From assembly GCA_041390625.1 (NCBI GenBank), contig JAWKPM010000006.1, positions 62,001-126,000 on the forward strand: a stretch of DNA of 64,000 nucleotides, written 5' to 3'. The notes under the pieces were generated by a model, which had not been told where the DNA came from, searched no databases, and saw only the letters and a program-made list of their open reading frames with translations. The translations under genes were made by a program, and so were the position numbers. The stretch is from RBC038 sp041390625 (GTDB lineage: Bacteria > Chloroflexota > Dehalococcoidia > UBA2979). Of this stretch, positions 23,184 through 31,414 are shown piece after piece (position 1 is the stretch's first letter; every line of letters begins with the position of its first letter).

Positions 23184-24202
23184 ACGCTGCCTCGGACCCA
23201 CGCGGCCGCGGCCTCGGGTGTCGCGCCGCGCACGAGCAGGGGCAGGAAGCGCAGGCGGCGGCGGTCGCCGCCGGGGGAGCCGGTGCCGAGGAGGCGCTGG
23301 CTCGGTCCCCACAGGCGTCGCCAGAGGGCGGGTCGCCAGCCACGAGGGGCTCCCGGGAGGCCGGGCGGGGGATCGAGGCCGAGCGTGACGAGGACGGTGC
23401 GCAGCGTCTCGTGGACGGGGACCTCGGCGCCCTCGCGCCTCGTCATGCGCCAGAAGGCGGGCCAGTCGACGGCCTCCTGCTCGTCTTCGGGGATCAGCAT
23501 GCGGGCGATGTCGGCGTAGCCGATCAGGTAGCGGAAGCGGTCGCGGTTCGTGTGGAGGAGGAGCTGGAGCAGCGCGGCCTCGGGGGCGAGGACGAGCGCC
23601 TCGGGACCGTCCTCGATGGCGATGGGGTGCACGCCCTGCCAGAGCGCGCGCGGGTCGCGCGGCGTGACGCCGAGGCGCAGGAGGTCGAAGTGCACATCGA
23701 CGGCGACCGTGCCGAGGTCGGTCGTGATGGGGACCTCGAGGACGGGAAGGCGCGACGCCTCGAGGGCGGCGCGCTTCTTCCTCGGGACCTCGAACTCAGG
23801 GGCGAGGGCCTCGACGAGGCGAGCGCCCTCGGCTCGCTGGTCGGGGTTCAGCCAGACGTCGAGGTCGGAAGCGGGGCGCTCGCTCGGGCGGGCGTACCAG
23901 CGCGCGGCGGCAGTGACGCCCTTGAACGACGCCACCTCGAGGCCGGCCTCGGCGGCGCGGCGCTGGACCTCGGCGAGGGCGGAGCGTAGGACGCGATGGT
24001 GCTGGCGGTTCGCGAGGTCGATGCGGAGGAGGCGGGCGCGGTCGGCGTCCTCCACGGTGACGGCACCGGCCTCGATGCGGCTCCAGAGCAGGCCGGCCAT
24101 GCGGTGGTCGATCGCCTGGTCGACGACGGCCGGCGAGGCGTGACGACCCTCGACCGCGCGCCGGGCGGCGAGATCGAGCAGCAGCGCGTCGGGCAGGGGC
24201 AT
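23180..24202 (-). CDS. nucleotidyltransferase-family protein (NTP_transf_5-like) of the RiPP cluster
   Basis: 340 residues from ATG 24202. The catalytic region reads VASFKGVTAAARWY, then RPASDLDVWL, the GVxxAxxxY...SDLDV pattern of the NTP_transf_5 (PF14907) group. The last two aspartates bind metal. Genes of this kind are repeatedly found in lasso-type and other RiPP clusters next to HprK-like kinases, but no reaction is established to my knowledge. The C-terminal 120 residues are helical and Arg-rich. It is the first gene of the minus-strand operon that continues into the peptidase, precursor and kinase. Confidence 0.8.
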   Translation of the reverse strand: MPLPDALLLDLAARRAVEGRHASPAVVDQAIDHRMAGLLWSRIEAGAVTVEDADRARLLRIDLANRQHHRVLRSALAEVQRRAAEAGLEVASFKGVTAAARWYARPSERPASDLDVWLNPDQRAEGARLVEALAPEFEVPRKKRAALEASRLPVLEVPITTDLGTVAVDVHFDLLRLGVTPRDPRALWQGVHPIAIEDGPEALVLAPEAALLQLLLHTNRDRFRYLIGYADIARMLIPEDEQEAVDWPAFWRMTRREGAEVPVHETLRTVLVTLGLDPPPGLPGAPRGWRPALWRRLWGPSQRLLGTGSPGGDRRRLRFLPLLVRGATPEAAAAWVRGSV

Positions 24203-24313
24203 CGGCGCGACCTCGGGCGTGGTCGGGGCTCGGGCGTGCGAGGACGCCTCGAGCGTATCGCCCGCAGGCGGCGGCGAGGATCCTCGTTTGCCCGCAGTCG
24301 GCGCCGTTGGGTG

Positions 24314-25729
24314 CTAGTCGAGGACGGGCGGTGTGCGCTCGCCGTGGCGCGTGGCGGCCTCGAAGGCGTGCGCGAGCTGCAGCACGCCGAAGTCGTCGTG
24401 GTGGCGACCGACGATCTGGACGCCGACGGGCATGCCCTCGGGCGTCCAGCCGGCGGGGACGGAGATCGAGGGGTGGCCGAGCGGGGTGATCAGGTAGCAG
24501 GAGCGCATCCAGTCGATGTAGGACTCCATCTGCACGCCATCGATCTCGGTGGGGTACTCGGTCTCGACGTCGAACGGCGGCACCTGGTTCACGGGCATGA
24601 TCATGAACTCGTACTGCTCCATGAAGGCGCGGACGCGGCCGTAGTAGGCGGAGCGCAGGGCCTCGGCGCGTGAGATGTCGGCACCGCTGAGGCGCTGGCC
24701 TTCCTCGATCTCGCGGACGATCGTGGCCTTGAGCTGGTCGCGGTGATTCGCGTAGCGGTCGGCGTGACGGTGGGCGGAGGCCCACGCACGGAGGGTCTTG
24801 AAGGCCTCGTCGGCGCCGGTGAAGTCGGGCTGTGCGGCCTCGACGGTGGCGCCCAGCGACTCGAGGACGGGGATCGTCGACTCGATGACGGCGCGGATGC
24901 GGGGGTCGACGGGGAGGCCGCCGAGGTCGGCGACGTAGGCGATGCGCGTGCCTCGGAAGTCGCGGTCGAGCGGCGCGGCGAACATCGAGCCGGGCTGCTC
25001 GATTGAGAGCGGCGCGCGCGGGTCGGGGCCAGCCATCGCGCTGAGGAGGAGGGCGACGTCGCCAACGTTGCGCCCCATCGGGCCGGTGACGGACATGTTC
25101 GTCCAGGCGAGGGGCGGCGTGGCGGGGACGCGGCCGTTCGAGGCACGGAAGCCGACGACGTTGTTGAAGTTGGCGGGGTTGCGCAGCGAGCCGCCGAGGT
25201 CCGAGCCGTCCGCAATCGGCAGCATGCGGCAGGCGAGCGCGACACCGGCGCCGCCGCTGCTGCCGCCCGCCGTCTTCGACGTGTCCCACGGGTTGAGGGT
25301 GGCGCCGAAGACCTGGTTGAAGGTGTGAGAGCCGGCGCCGAACTCCGGGGTGTTCGTCTTGCCGATGACGATGGCGCCGGCGGCCTTGAGTCGCTCGACG
25401 ACGATGGCGTCCTGCGTCGGCACGTCGTCGGCGTGGATCGGCGAGCCCTGGGTGGTGCGGATGCCTTTCGTCGGGACGAGGTCCTTGATGGCGATGGGGA
25501 GGCCGTGGAGCGGGCCCGGCTCCTCGCCCCGGGCGAGGGCGTCATCGGCGGCGCGTGCGCCCTCGAGGGCGAGGTCGGGGCGCAGCGTCACGATCGCGTT
25601 CACCTTCGGGTTCACGCGGTCGATCTGGGCGAGGTGGGCCTCCATGACCTCGACGGCGGAGAGGTCGCGGGCCGCGAGGCGGGCGCGGAGCTCGCGGGCG
25701 GTGAGCAGGCAGATCGAGGTGTCGGGCAT
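24314..25729 (-). CDS. amidase (amidase-signature family)
   Basis: 471 residues from ATG 25729, with AGGAGGG seven bases upstream. The catalytic triad of the family is visible: Lys in AIKDLVPTKG, the cis-Ser in the TAGGSSGGAGVALA segment, and the nucleophile region DGSDLGGSLRNPA. The nucleophilic Ser normally follows the GGS-(R/L) turn seen here. The family covers GatA, fatty-acid amide hydrolases and many others; the absence of gatB/gatC neighbours argues against tRNA-Gln amidation. The substrate is unknown. It ends 112 bases from the RiPP operon start and runs the same way, so it could be upstream of it, but no chemical link is evident. Confidence 0.88.
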   Translation of the reverse strand: MPDTSICLLTARELRARLAARDLSAVEVMEAHLAQIDRVNPKVNAIVTLRPDLALEGARAADDALARGEEPGPLHGLPIAIKDLVPTKGIRTTQGSPIHADDVPTQDAIVVERLKAAGAIVIGKTNTPEFGAGSHTFNQVFGATLNPWDTSKTAGGSSGGAGVALACRMLPIADGSDLGGSLRNPANFNNVVGFRASNGRVPATPPLAWTNMSVTGPMGRNVGDVALLLSAMAGPDPRAPLSIEQPGSMFAAPLDRDFRGTRIAYVADLGGLPVDPRIRAVIESTIPVLESLGATVEAAQPDFTGADEAFKTLRAWASAHRHADRYANHRDQLKATIVREIEEGQRLSGADISRAEALRSAYYGRVRAFMEQYEFMIMPVNQVPPFDVETEYPTEIDGVQMESYIDWMRSCYLITPLGHPSISVPAGWTPEGMPVGVQIVGRHHDDFGVLQLAHAFEAATRHGERTPPVLD

Positions 25730-25800
25730 CGCGGGCCCTCCTGTCGCTGGTCCTCGAGGGCGGGCGGAGCATAGCGCGGCCCGAATCGGGCGTGCCGCCA

Positions 25801-25806
25801 TACAAT
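25801..25806 (+). promoter_or_regulatory. -10-like box of the Eis-type gene
   Basis: TACAAT in the divergent gap between amidase and Eis-like genes. It would give a 5' leader of about 55 bases. No clear -35 at the right distance. Confidence 0.3.
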
Positions 25807-25868
25807 CCTGTGCCGAACTGCCCTCGAGCCCCCGTGCCTCGGGCTACGCGATCGGAGTCGACAGCGGC

Positions 25869-27083
25869 ATGCCACACGTCGAGATTCGCCCGGCCACGCC
25901 CGAGGAGATGCCCGCCGTCGCGGAGCAGGGATCGCGGCAGCTCGCGCTGCCGATCTCGATGTTCGACGGGGTCTCGCCGGAGTGGACGATGTGCGCCTTC
26001 GTCAACGGCGAGCTGGCGACGACGTACGCGTTCTGGCCGCTGCAGCTGCGGCTGAACGGGCGCGTGGCCTCGATGGCCGGGGTGACGCAGGTCTCGACGC
26101 ACCCGGCGCACCGGCGTCGTGGCTACTTGCGGGCGGTGACGCGCCGCCACTTCGAGGAGAAGCACGAGCGGGGCGAGACGGCGATCGCGTGCCTGCACCC
26201 GGCGTGGGACGCGATCTACCGGCGCTACGGCTACGGGCTGGTGCACGAGCGCACCTCGTACCGCGTGGAGCCTCGACAGATCGCCTTCCATCACCCCCTC
26301 GAGCTTGCGGGCACGGTGCGGGAGGTCGACCTCGATACGGAGTTCGGGCTGCTGGTCGACGTGTACCGGCGGTACCGCGAGGACCGGACGGGGCTGATCC
26401 ATCGCGGGCGCGCGATGTGGGACGCGGGGCCGCTGCAGGACCCACCGGCGGGGCATCGACGGACGGTGCTCGCGTACGAGGAGGGCGGCGAGGCGCAGGG
26501 GTATGTGGTGTATCACCACGGGCCGGGCCTCGAGCGGTCCGGGCCGGAGGCGAACCAGTACCTGCGGGTGATGGACCTGTTCGGGCTGACGCCGGCGGCG
26601 CACCAGGCGCTGTGGTCGATCCTCGGGAACTACGACAGCGTGGGCGAGATCCGCTGGGACAACGCGCCGGCGGACGACCCGCTGCCGCACATGCTGGTGG
26701 AGCCTCGGATGCTGCAGGCGTCGACGCGCGGGGGGATCATGGCGCGCCTGGTGACGGTGGAGGCGGCGCTGACGCAGCGCGGCTACGACCGCGCGGGCGA
26801 GCTGCGCTTCGAGCTGGTGGATCCGTTCTGCGAGTGGAACGCGGGGCGCTGGTGCCTCGAGGCCTCTCCCGAGGGCGCCTCGATGCGGCGCATCGACGGG
26901 GAGGCGGTCGACCTGCGGCTGACGGCGGACACGCTCGCCTCGATGGCGGTCGGGTTCCTGCCGGCGTCGCGTGCCTCGGCGGCCGGGCTGCTCGAGGACG
27001 TGGCGAACGCGAGCGTCCTCGAGCGGTGGGACTCGACGCTGCGGACGTTGCACCCGCCGCACGAGGCGGAGCACACGTGGTGA
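25869..27083 (+). CDS. Eis-like GNAT N-acetyltransferase
   Basis: 404 residues from ATG 25869. The N-terminal GNAT domain has VTQVSTHPAHRRRGYLRAV (acetyl-CoA loop RRRGYL) and IACLHPAWDAIYRRYGYG. A second, degenerate GNAT unit lies in the middle (RVMDLFGLTPAAHQALW), and a sterol-carrier-like C-terminal part ends in LERWDSTLRTLHPPH. That three-part plan is the Eis (enhanced intracellular survival) family, which acetylates amines of aminoglycosides or proteins in mycobacteria. The free C-terminal carboxylate used in catalysis is present as Trp404. The natural substrate is unknown. The tRNA gene follows 64 bases later. Confidence 0.82.
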   Translation: MPHVEIRPATPEEMPAVAEQGSRQLALPISMFDGVSPEWTMCAFVNGELATTYAFWPLQLRLNGRVASMAGVTQVSTHPAHRRRGYLRAVTRRHFEEKHERGETAIACLHPAWDAIYRRYGYGLVHERTSYRVEPRQIAFHHPLELAGTVREVDLDTEFGLLVDVYRRYREDRTGLIHRGRAMWDAGPLQDPPAGHRRTVLAYEEGGEAQGYVVYHHGPGLERSGPEANQYLRVMDLFGLTPAAHQALWSILGNYDSVGEIRWDNAPADDPLPHMLVEPRMLQASTRGGIMARLVTVEAALTQRGYDRAGELRFELVDPFCEWNAGRWCLEASPEGASMRRIDGEAVDLRLTADTLASMAVGFLPASRASAAGLLEDVANASVLERWDSTLRTLHPPHEAEHTW

Positions 27084-27147
27084 GGCCGCGGGCGGTGGTG
27101 TCCTCGGTCGCGCGCGGGCCTCGCCGCCTCGTATGCTCTTGGGGCAC

Positions 27148-27223
27148 GCGCCGGTAGCTCAGCGGATAGAGCATCAGTCTTCGGAACTGAGGGTCGGGGG
27201 TTCGAATCCCTCCCGGCGCGCCA
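27148..27223 (+). tRNA. tRNA-Arg(UCG)
   Basis: Full cloverleaf: a 7-bp acceptor GCGCCGG/CCGGCGC, D-arm GCTC/GAGC, anticodon stem TCAGT/ACTGA with loop CTTCGGA (anticodon TCG, reading CGA), a GGTTCGAATCC-type T-arm, discriminator G and encoded CCA (27221-27223). It stands alone between two plus-strand genes. Confidence 0.95.
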
Positions 27224-27364
27224 CCTTTCGAACTCCCCGCGCGCCTTGAGCACCAGACAGCTACGCGGGCAGTCGAAGGCACCCTCAAGAGCGGTCGAGC
27301 GCTTGCCGACGCTCTACCCGACCGAGTCAGACGCGGCGGATCCCATCGGCGGAGGTGTGCGCCC

Positions 27365-28609
27365 GTGCCCCAGTGGCGCGACAGGCTCCTAATGCTGGCG
27401 GTCACCGCCTTGGGCATCGTGCTCTCGCCGATGGCCTGCAGCGATACGCCCACTGAGCAGCGCACGAGGGAAGCCGTTGTCTCCAGCGGCGGGGATTCTC
27501 CGCTGCCCTCGGTCACTTCGGCGGCGACTGCTGTCACGACGAGAACGGTCGCACCTACTCCCCAGCGGCCGGAGCCTCCGCAGGCCGACGGCACGTTGGC
27601 TGATGCGATTGTCGCATTGGCGTCGGCGTGGACGGGGCTCGATGACGAGGCGTTTGAGGTTGCCTCCGTCGAGGAGTTCGATGCGGACGATTCGTGCCTC
27701 GGAGCGGAGGCGCTGTGGCTCTCGTGTGTCGCGGGTACTTCCGTTGCCATTCGCGTCAGGGTTCGAGCCGGTGGCGTCGTGGAATATCAGTTCCACCTCG
27801 ACGAGGGCGGTTCGACCGCCGTCTGGGTCCCTGGGGCGACGATCGAGGGCCGCGTGGAAGACGTCTCAGACGACGGGCTTGTCAGGCTGTCTGGGAGTGG
27901 CGATGTGTTCGCCAAGACCATCGAGCCCGGGTTCATTCAAGGTCAGATCGTACCTGGCACCGTGATTCCCGATGGATCGGCGCTCACCCCGGGCACGTTG
28001 GTGACGGCGGGAATCGCGGGAAAACCCAACTCGGATGTGACGCTACTCGTGGGAATCGTAGCGACACCGCCCTCTCGGCCTGTACCGCTCCACGATCGAG
28101 GTACGCGAACGGGAATCGACAGCGTGGACGAGGTGATTGACGCCGTCCTCTCGGGCGACATCGATGCGCTCGTTGACCGCGCCTCGATGATCAATGCCCC
28201 GTGCGTCAGCGACGTTGTGAGTGAAGAAGAGATGCACCTTCCGCGCTGCGGTGCGAGCGAGAGCATCGGCTCTCGGCACGAGGTTTTCCCATATGGGCAC
28301 TGCGATGGTCACCTCATTAGCGACCCACGAGCGCTGCTGACGGATGCTGTGCGGGAGATCGAAGGTCTGTACGCAGTGGTTCGTATTGACCAAGAAGACG
28401 GTCTGGACCCGCTCAAGAATTTCGTCGATGGCGATGTGCGCGTGGTGTTCGCCTCATCTCCGAGCGCGCCGACACGCACTGCGCGGGGCTATGCGTTCGG
28501 CCTCAGCGAGGATGGGGCGATCGTGTCCGCCCGATGGGGTTGTCACACCCCAGAATCTCTGGCCTCCGGACCGGGGGTGGCCGAGCCGATACTCGCGCCT
28601 TTGCGCTGA
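27365..28609 (+). CDS. uncharacterised lipoprotein
   Basis: 414 residues from GTG 27365, nine bases after GGAGG; an ATG at 27392 in frame is possible. A lipoprotein signal ends with SPMAC, then a Thr/Pro/Ser-rich linker to about residue 75. The remainder has several paired cysteines (DSCLG, WLSCV, APCVS, PRCG, GHCD, WGC), suggesting disulfide-rich extracellular domains. The codon use is somewhat less GC-rich than in its neighbours and the CCTCGATG octamer is absent, so it may be a more recent arrival. I recognise no family. The stretches before it (27224-27364) and after it (28610-28730) show nothing else. Confidence 0.65.
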   Translation: MPQWRDRLLMLAVTALGIVLSPMACSDTPTEQRTREAVVSSGGDSPLPSVTSAATAVTTRTVAPTPQRPEPPQADGTLADAIVALASAWTGLDDEAFEVASVEEFDADDSCLGAEALWLSCVAGTSVAIRVRVRAGGVVEYQFHLDEGGSTAVWVPGATIEGRVEDVSDDGLVRLSGSGDVFAKTIEPGFIQGQIVPGTVIPDGSALTPGTLVTAGIAGKPNSDVTLLVGIVATPPSRPVPLHDRGTRTGIDSVDEVIDAVLSGDIDALVDRASMINAPCVSDVVSEEEMHLPRCGASESIGSRHEVFPYGHCDGHLISDPRALLTDAVREIEGLYAVVRIDQEDGLDPLKNFVDGDVRVVFASSPSAPTRTARGYAFGLSEDGAIVSARWGCHTPESLASGPGVAEPILAPLR

Positions 28610-28730
28610 CGGCAGAGGCGCGAGTGCGGCTGCTCCATCCGCACCGGCCCTCAACCCACGCGAAGATCTTTGGCCAGCGACTTCGAGGGCGCGCCAGCTT
28701 CTCGCTTCGAACACCTTCTTGTCGTGGTTG

Positions 28731-29510
28731 TCAGTCGCCGGGGTCGAACTCGGGGGGGAGTGTGGTGGGGCCGGGCGGGGACTCCATCAGGGCCCGGACG
28801 CGGTCCCACGAGGGGGTCCGGACTCGGCGGCCGCCGAGCCAGCGGGAGACCCGGAATGAGCCGTTGAAGGTGGACTTCGAGCCGGGGGTCTGGCGGAACG
28901 AGGCGCGCAGCGACGCGGCGTTGTGCGGCCGGATGACGCCGGTGGAGCAGGTGACGCCTCGACGGCGGAGCTCCTGGAAGAGGTAGCGCCGGGTGCGGCC
29001 GTGGATGTTCTTGCCTCGGAAGCTCGGTGCGACCTCGACTTCGTAGACGACGCTGAAGTTCGAGGCGAGCGGGCCGCCGAAGTGGTACTCCGGCATCTCG
29101 AAGTAGCCCTGCTCGATGGTGCGGAAGCCGATGATCTGGTGCGTGCCGTCTTCTTGCGTGTAGTCGAAGAAGAGCACGCAGCGACTTCTGCCCGGCTTTG
29201 TGATGAAACGGACCAAGTAGTCGTAGTCGAGGGCGGGATGGAGGTCGCCTCTACGCTGCGCGAGCGCCTCGACGGTCTCGACGATCTCGCCTCGGACGGT
29301 CTCGGGGCCTTCCTCTGCGCCCTCTTCGATGGCGTCGTAGTCGACGTAGAGGTTCTGGATGATGAGGGTCTGCGAGGCGTAGAGGGGTGAGGCGAGCCTC
29401 GTGATCGCGCGGCGCAGCGCGGTGCGGGTGCCGGTACTGACGACGAGGTAGCGCAGCCGGCGGGCGGAGCGCCCCAGCGTCGATGTCATGCGTTCGAGAT
29501 CCGAGCTCAC
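28731..29510 (-). CDS. GNAT-like acyltransferase domain protein
   Basis: 259 residues from GTG 29510 (or 252 from ATG 29489; the start is uncertain and neither has a strong SD). The second half has the layout of GNAT/FemX-type acyltransferases: FFDYTQEDGTHQIIGF, VVYEVEVAPSFRGKNIHGRTRRYL (an RGKNIHG-type CoA loop) and STGVIRPHNAASLRASFR. The N-terminal third is basic and helical. The substrate is unknown. It diverges from the GNAT gene at 29609 with 98 bases between. Confidence 0.55.
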   Translation of the reverse strand: MSSDLERMTSTLGRSARRLRYLVVSTGTRTALRRAITRLASPLYASQTLIIQNLYVDYDAIEEGAEEGPETVRGEIVETVEALAQRRGDLHPALDYDYLVRFITKPGRSRCVLFFDYTQEDGTHQIIGFRTIEQGYFEMPEYHFGGPLASNFSVVYEVEVAPSFRGKNIHGRTRRYLFQELRRRGVTCSTGVIRPHNAASLRASFRQTPGSKSTFNGSFRVSRWLGGRRVRTPSWDRVRALMESPPGPTTLPPEFDPGD

Positions 29511-29596
29511 CTCGACCTGCCCGTCTGCTGCGGCGACATCGTACGCGAGACGGTCACGGGCCTCGGTGGTCGTCCCCGCCTCGGACGGCTTCGGCG

Positions 29597-29602
29597 TACA
29601 TT
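29597..29602 (+). promoter_or_regulatory. -10-like box, leaderless start candidate
   Basis: TACATT followed by six bases (GGCGGC) and the ATG at 29609. No SD precedes that ATG. Confidence 0.35.
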
Positions 29603-29608
29603 GGCGGC

Positions 29609-30310
29609 ATGGAGCCCCTCGACAATCCCGCGTGGTACGCGCTCGGCAGCCGGCAGGCGGACGTTGCGCTCGGTGACGAGCGGGCGCGCCGGTATCGCGT
29701 CGACATCGACCCGATCGCGGGTGTGCCGGACGAGCCGGGGCCGGAGGCGTGGGCGGCGCTGGCGGCGCTACACGGGTCGGACGGGCCGCTGATCCTGCTG
29801 CGGCGGCACACCGAACTGCCCTCGACGTTCGAGGTGCGGTTCAGCGGGCGGGTGCACCAGATGGTGGCTCGGACGCCGATCGCGCGGCCGGCGGGTGCGA
29901 CGTTCCTCGAGCTAACGGCATCGGACGACGAGGAGATGCTGGCGCTGGCGCGGGAGACGAATCCGGGGCCGTTCGCGATCCACACGCGTGAACTCGGTGA
30001 GTACATCGGCTTGCGGGACGAGGGCCGGCGCCTCGTGGCGATGGCGGGGCAGCGGATGCGGCTGCCGGGGTACACCGAGGTGAGTGCCGTCTGCACGCTG
30101 CCGGACCAGCGGGGCCGCGGCCTGGCGGCGGCGCTCACGGCGGAGATCTCCGCGCGCATCTTCGAGGCGGGGGACGTGCCGTTCCTGCACGTCCTCGAGA
30201 CGAACGAGGGGGCGCGGCGCATCTACGAGCGGATGGGCTTCGAGACGCGTGCCGTCCTCGATGCGCTCTTCATCCGACCGGTTCGGGAGGGCAGCGACGG
30301 AGGCGCGTAG
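29609..30310 (+). CDS. GNAT family N-acetyltransferase (FR47-like)
   Basis: 233 residues from ATG 29609. The C-terminal half is a standard GNAT core: EVSAVCTLPDQRGRGLAAAL (strand plus Q/RxxGxG loop), FLHVLETNEGARRIYERMGF and RAVLDALFIRPV. The N-terminal half reads VRFSGRVHQMV and FAIHTRELGEYIG, matching the FR47-type subgroup. Downstream 85 bases lead to the nurA operon. The acceptor is not predictable. Confidence 0.75.
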   Translation: MEPLDNPAWYALGSRQADVALGDERARRYRVDIDPIAGVPDEPGPEAWAALAALHGSDGPLILLRRHTELPSTFEVRFSGRVHQMVARTPIARPAGATFLELTASDDEEMLALARETNPGPFAIHTRELGEYIGLRDEGRRLVAMAGQRMRLPGYTEVSAVCTLPDQRGRGLAAALTAEISARIFEAGDVPFLHVLETNEGARRIYERMGFETRAVLDALFIRPVREGSDGGA

Positions 30311-30348
30311 CCGCTGAGGCGGTTGTGCAGAACTGGCGTTCTGTACGC

Positions 30349-30354
30349 TATACT
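30349..30354 (+). promoter_or_regulatory. -10 box candidate for the nurA-herA-sbcDC operon
   Basis: TATACT, one of the best -10 matches in the window, lies 41 bases before nurA. The nearest -35-like hexamer is TTGTGC (30323-30328) with a long 20-base spacing. Confidence 0.4.
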
Positions 30355-30394
30355 CCGCGCGTCTCGCCGTCCCTCGCGACCACCGGCCTACGCC

Positions 30395-31414
30395 ATGACC
30401 GTCCGCCTGCTGCCCTGGGCGCCCGAATACGGCACATCGATGCAGTTCGATGCGGACGAGGGCGCGCGTGGCGAGGGATCCCCACGCGTCGACGTCGACA
30501 CCACGGTCGAACAGGCCTCGTGGGCGGCGGTGCGGGCCTCGGGTGAGGCGCCCTCGACGGTCCAGGTCGTCGACGGGGTGCGTCGCGCGGAGGCGCACGC
30601 GCTGGAGGACGGGCCGGGCGGCGAGCCGCTGTTCGGGCTGTTCGGGTCGTATGCCGTCGGGGCGGTGCGCCTCGAGGGCGGACGGGCGCGCATCCTCGAG
30701 GACGCGGTGCGCGTCGAGCGGCGCTACTTCCAGGCCGGCGGCGAGCCCTCGGATCGGGTCTTCAACGTCGGCGGGCACGCGATGAGCTTTCGCGCCGAGG
30801 TGCGGCCCGAGGCAACGACGGCGAACGGCCTCGTGGACGCGCTCAACCGCGCGATGCTCGACGAGGAATCGAAGCTGGCGGAGTCGCTCTCGCGCGACGA
30901 GAGCGCGCTGACGCTCGTTGATGGACCGCTGAGGAGCCTGCGCTCGCCCGGCCGTCGGGCCGTCGGCTACGTGAAGCGGGTCGTGCACTGGTACGTCTCA
31001 CCGGAAGCGCAGCGGCTGCTGCCGCGCCTCGAGGTGGGCGAGCGGACGCCGCTGTTTCGCCTCGACGACGCGGCCGACCTCGGCCGGCCCGGACGCACGA
31101 GCTGGTTCCTGCGCATCGCGGATCTCGGGGCGAGCTGGCATCCCCTCGGCGGGATCATGCGCCTCGAGGTGCCGGGCGGGCTGCCGATCGCGGAGGCCGT
31201 TGCGCTCGCGGACCAAAGCGCGATCGTGCTCCCTCGACTGGCGTCCTCGCCGCATCGGGACCCGCGCGCGCCGCAGAACCTGACGCCGGTGGGCGCGCTC
31301 GAGGAGGCGCTGACGCACCGCCTCGGTGACCGGCTGTGGGTGCGTCGGTTGATCACCGCGCACGTCGCGGAGGCGGAGCGCGCCTCGTGGGCGCTGCCGG
31401 GAGCGGTGCGATGA
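30395..31414 (+). CDS. nurA: NurA-type 5'-3' nuclease
   Basis: 339 residues from ATG 30395, with no SD. The order of motifs fits NurA: VVDGVRRAEAHAL (first acidic strand), LVDGPLRSL (second Asp), VKRVVHWYV (conserved Lys), W-HP-GGIMRLEV, and a C-terminal LPRLASSPHRDPRAP then GDRLWVRRLI block. NurA nucleases work with the HerA translocase to resect DNA ends. The next gene is herA-like with ATGA overlap, and the Mre11/Rad50 homologues follow, which strongly supports the call. Length is at the upper range of bacterial NurA. Confidence 0.75.
   Translation: MTVRLLPWAPEYGTSMQFDADEGARGEGSPRVDVDTTVEQASWAAVRASGEAPSTVQVVDGVRRAEAHALEDGPGGEPLFGLFGSYAVGAVRLEGGRARILEDAVRVERRYFQAGGEPSDRVFNVGGHAMSFRAEVRPEATTANGLVDALNRAMLDEESKLAESLSRDESALTLVDGPLRSLRSPGRRAVGYVKRVVHWYVSPEAQRLLPRLEVGERTPLFRLDDAADLGRPGRTSWFLRIADLGASWHPLGGIMRLEVPGGLPIAEAVALADQSAIVLPRLASSPHRDPRAPQNLTPVGALEEALTHRLGDRLWVRRLITAHVAEAERASWALPGAVR

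Noticed and set aside
22500..24202. Ordinary lasso peptide cluster
   Set aside because: The precursor lacks an Asp/Glu at core position 7-9 and no B2 protease or asparagine-synthetase cyclase is present; only the leader and accessory genes are lasso-like.
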